Assembly: GCA_026415015.1 (NCBI GenBank)
Contig: JAOAHW010000215.1
Location: forward strand, 1-6,128
From: Syntrophorhabdaceae bacterium
Lineage (GTDB): Bacteria > Desulfobacterota > Syntrophorhabdia > Syntrophorhabdales > Syntrophorhabdaceae
DNA: 6,128 nucleotides
Reading direction: 5' to 3'
Shown: one piece after another, positions 4,758 through 6,128 of the stretch
Numbering within the stretch: position 1 is the first letter of the stretch
Layout: each line of letters begins with the position of its first letter
The notes under the pieces: model-generated
Database searches by the model: none
Told to the model about the DNA's origin: nothing
What the model saw: the letters and a program-made list of their open reading frames with translations, nothing else
Made by a program: the position numbers and the translations under genes

Positions 4758-6128
4758 CACTTGACCCCCTTATTTTTCTCTAAGAGATTTAATACCTTAT
4801 CAGGTGTGAGAGGTAGCTCCTCAAAGAGGATGCCTGTGGCATTGGTAAAGGCACAGGCTATGGCACTATAGGCATTCATCCTCACAGTGAGACCGCCCTC
4901 CTTTGCACCAAATGGACCTTTTGGGTCATAAGAGCTCACTATGATAGTATCTATTTCAGGCATATCACAGGCAAGGGGCACCTTGTATTCCAGGAGGTCA
5001 GGATTCAATAAAAAGCCCCTGTACCACATATTGCCCTCTGTAATAGTGGCAATGCCTGCCTGCTGTATAGAGCCCTCCATCTGTCCCTCAACAGCCATGG
5101 GATTAATAGGCCTTCCACAGTCATGGGCTGCAGTGAATCTCGGGACCTTGATTTTACCTATCTCCTCATCCAACTCTATCTCTGCCACAGATGCACCAAA
5201 GGAGAATGTCCCTGCCATCTGACCCCAAGGCCTTGTGACCCATTCCCTTTCAAAGTCTATATCCGGGAAGAAAGAGCCTGTGGCAACTATTGGTTCACCT
5301 CTAAAGAATGCCTCTCTTGCTATCCAGGAGATAGGCATCCTCTTATCAGGATGTTTTATGGAATATGCAATATTGTCTTTCAGGTCAATATCAGTCTCTG
5401 GGACACCTAATTTTTCCGATGCAATGGCAATTATCCTCTTACGGGCATTCTCACAGGCTGCCTTAACAGCATTTGCACCTACATACGCTGCTGCCTGTGA
5501 GTATGCACCAGGGTCAAGGTTTGTCACCTCTGTATCTGCATTAACAAGGTTTATATCCTTCATGGGAACACCAAGGACCTCTGATGCCACCTGTATAACC
5601 ATGGACTCATTGCCCTGACCATTATCTACAAGGCCTGTCACAAGGGTCACCTGTCCATCATCGTTTATCTTCACATAGCATGATGAGCCTGAGCGGAAAC
5701 CCATGGGAAATCCACACATAATAGCCACACATCCCATACCAATACCCTTGTTCTTTTCCTTTTTGTTCCACCTTTTCTTGAAGTTTGTCTTTTCTGAAGC
5801 CTCTACTATAGCCTCTTTTAGACCACAGCTTGATATCTTTGATTTTGTAGCTGTTATCTCACCGGGTGTAAGGCCGTTTTTCAAGCGGACATCAACAGGG
5901 TCAAGACCGAGTTCCTTAGCCATGATATCCATCTGGGATTCATTACCAGCAAGGAATGCCCTTCCGTGACAACCATACATGCCCCTTATGCCTTTATTTG
6001 TAAATACCCTGTATCCATTGTAACGGACATTGGGGAAGCGATAGCACTCCTCATAGACATAGAATGGAATAGATGTGGCAATTGGGCCTGTGGAGCTATA
6101 TGCACCACCATCATAGATGACCTTATAG
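4757..6128 (-). CDS. Molybdenum hydroxylase large (molybdopterin) subunit, C-terminal 456 residues, with altered active site
   Basis: This is the catalytic subunit of the xanthine dehydrogenase/aldehyde oxidoreductase family, which binds the molybdenum cofactor. The frame stays open to the right edge, so the N-terminal part (about 300 residues, judging from the usual 760 or so) is outside the window. An ATG at 5980 is internal, since clear family sequence (YDGGAYSSTGP, VFTNKGIRG) precedes it. Cofactor-binding elements are present: DNGQGNESMVIQVASEVLG (the GQG loop), AHDCGRPINPMAVEGQMEG, and the C-terminal GPFGAKEGGL followed by ATG-x-LFEELPLTPDKV. The 'YS' in DPGAYSQAAAYVG recalls 4-hydroxybenzoyl-CoA reductase alpha. 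Two features are odd. The catalytic glutamate of 'GAK-x-x-G-E' is leucine (codon 4889-4891), and the 'RG-F-G-x-P-Q' loop reads RGMYGCHGR with about three extra residues. There is no frameshift or stop, so the gene is not decaying. Its stop overlaps the medium-subunit start. The substrate is unknown. Confidence 0.93.
   Translation of the reverse strand, partial: YKVIYDGGAYSSTGPIATSIPFYVYEECYRFPNVRYNGYRVFTNKGIRGMYGCHGRAFLAGNESQMDIMAKELGLDPVDVRLKNGLTPGEITATKSKISSCGLKEAIVEASEKTNFKKRWNKKEKNKGIGMGCVAIMCGFPMGFRSGSSCYVKINDDGQVTLVTGLVDNGQGNESMVIQVASEVLGVPMKDINLVNADTEVTNLDPGAYSQAAAYVGANAVKAACENARKRIIAIASEKLGVPETDIDLKDNIAYSIKHPDKRMPISWIAREAFFRGEPIVATGSFFPDIDFEREWVTRPWGQMAGTFSFGASVAEIELDEEIGKIKVPRFTAAHDCGRPINPMAVEGQMEGSIQQAGIATITEGNMWYRGFLLNPDLLEYKVPLACDMPEIDTIIVSSYDPKGPFGAKEGGLTVRMNAYSAIACAFTNATGILFEELPLTPDKVLNLLEKNKGVK
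4765..4770 (-). promoter_or_regulatory. Ribosome binding site that decides the medium-subunit start
   Basis: AGGGGG on the minus strand lies within the last codons of the large-subunit gene. It is seven bases before the ATG at 4757 and four before the GTG at 4760, so it favours the ATG. Confidence 0.55.

Noticed and set aside
4941..5618. Several open frames of 90-130 codons on the plus strand opposite the large subunit
   Set aside because: They overlap each other and lie antisense to clear molybdopterin-binding motifs. No ribosome binding site or protein family supports them.
5978..5980. ATG at 5980 as the start of the large subunit
   Set aside because: Family sequence (GGAYSSTGP, FYVEECYRFPNVR, TNKGIRG) continues in frame through to the window edge, so this methionine is internal.
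1..6128. CRISPR arrays, tRNA or rRNA genes, insertion sequences
   Set aside because: I saw no regularly spaced repeats, no cloverleaf-like or rRNA-like stretches, and no transposase or terminal inverted repeats on either strand.

Overview
The window looks like part of the chromosome of an anaerobic Gram-negative bacterium of low to moderate G+C. The clearest sign is an operon for a three-subunit molybdenum hydroxylase. Its flavin subunit carries the extra four-cysteine [4Fe-4S] loop known from 4-hydroxybenzoyl-CoA reductase, an enzyme of anaerobic aromatic degradation. An apparently exported protein-L-isoaspartate methyltransferase fits a Desulfobacterota- or Nitrospirota-like host. That placement is inference, because no rRNA or other marker gene is present.

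Layout. Positions 1-316 (+) hold the 3' end of a gene for a protein with a membrane segment and a TPR-like tail. Positions 317-465 lie between converging genes and hold no gene, only three consecutive dyad symmetries. Positions 466-1200 (-) encode the isoaspartate methyltransferase with a hydrophobic leader. Positions 1266-1622 (+) encode a 118-residue protein I do not recognise. Positions 1623-1714 hold an AT-rich imperfect tandem repeat, a good sigma-70-type promoter and a perfect palindrome. This promoter lies so close to the next start codon that the message may be leaderless. Positions 1715-2956 (+) encode an AAA ATPase of the AAA_14/DUF4143 type.

From 2981 to the right edge everything reads on the minus strand. 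In transcription order these are the molybdopterin (large) subunit, which is cut by the window edge, the FAD/[4Fe-4S] medium subunit, the 2x[2Fe-2S] small subunit, and a MoaD/ThiS-like sulfur carrier. The first three are translationally coupled, with overlapping stop and start codons. The carrier follows after 68 bases and has its own promoter-like sequence.

In the standard scheme electrons move between the molybdenum site, the [2Fe-2S] clusters, FAD and the extra [4Fe-4S] cluster, and the MoaD-like protein would supply the dithiolene sulfur of the molybdenum cofactor. The most unusual point is that the large subunit has leucine where this superfamily has its catalytic glutamate, and that a second active-site loop is also altered. 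The reaction may therefore differ from that of characterised relatives.
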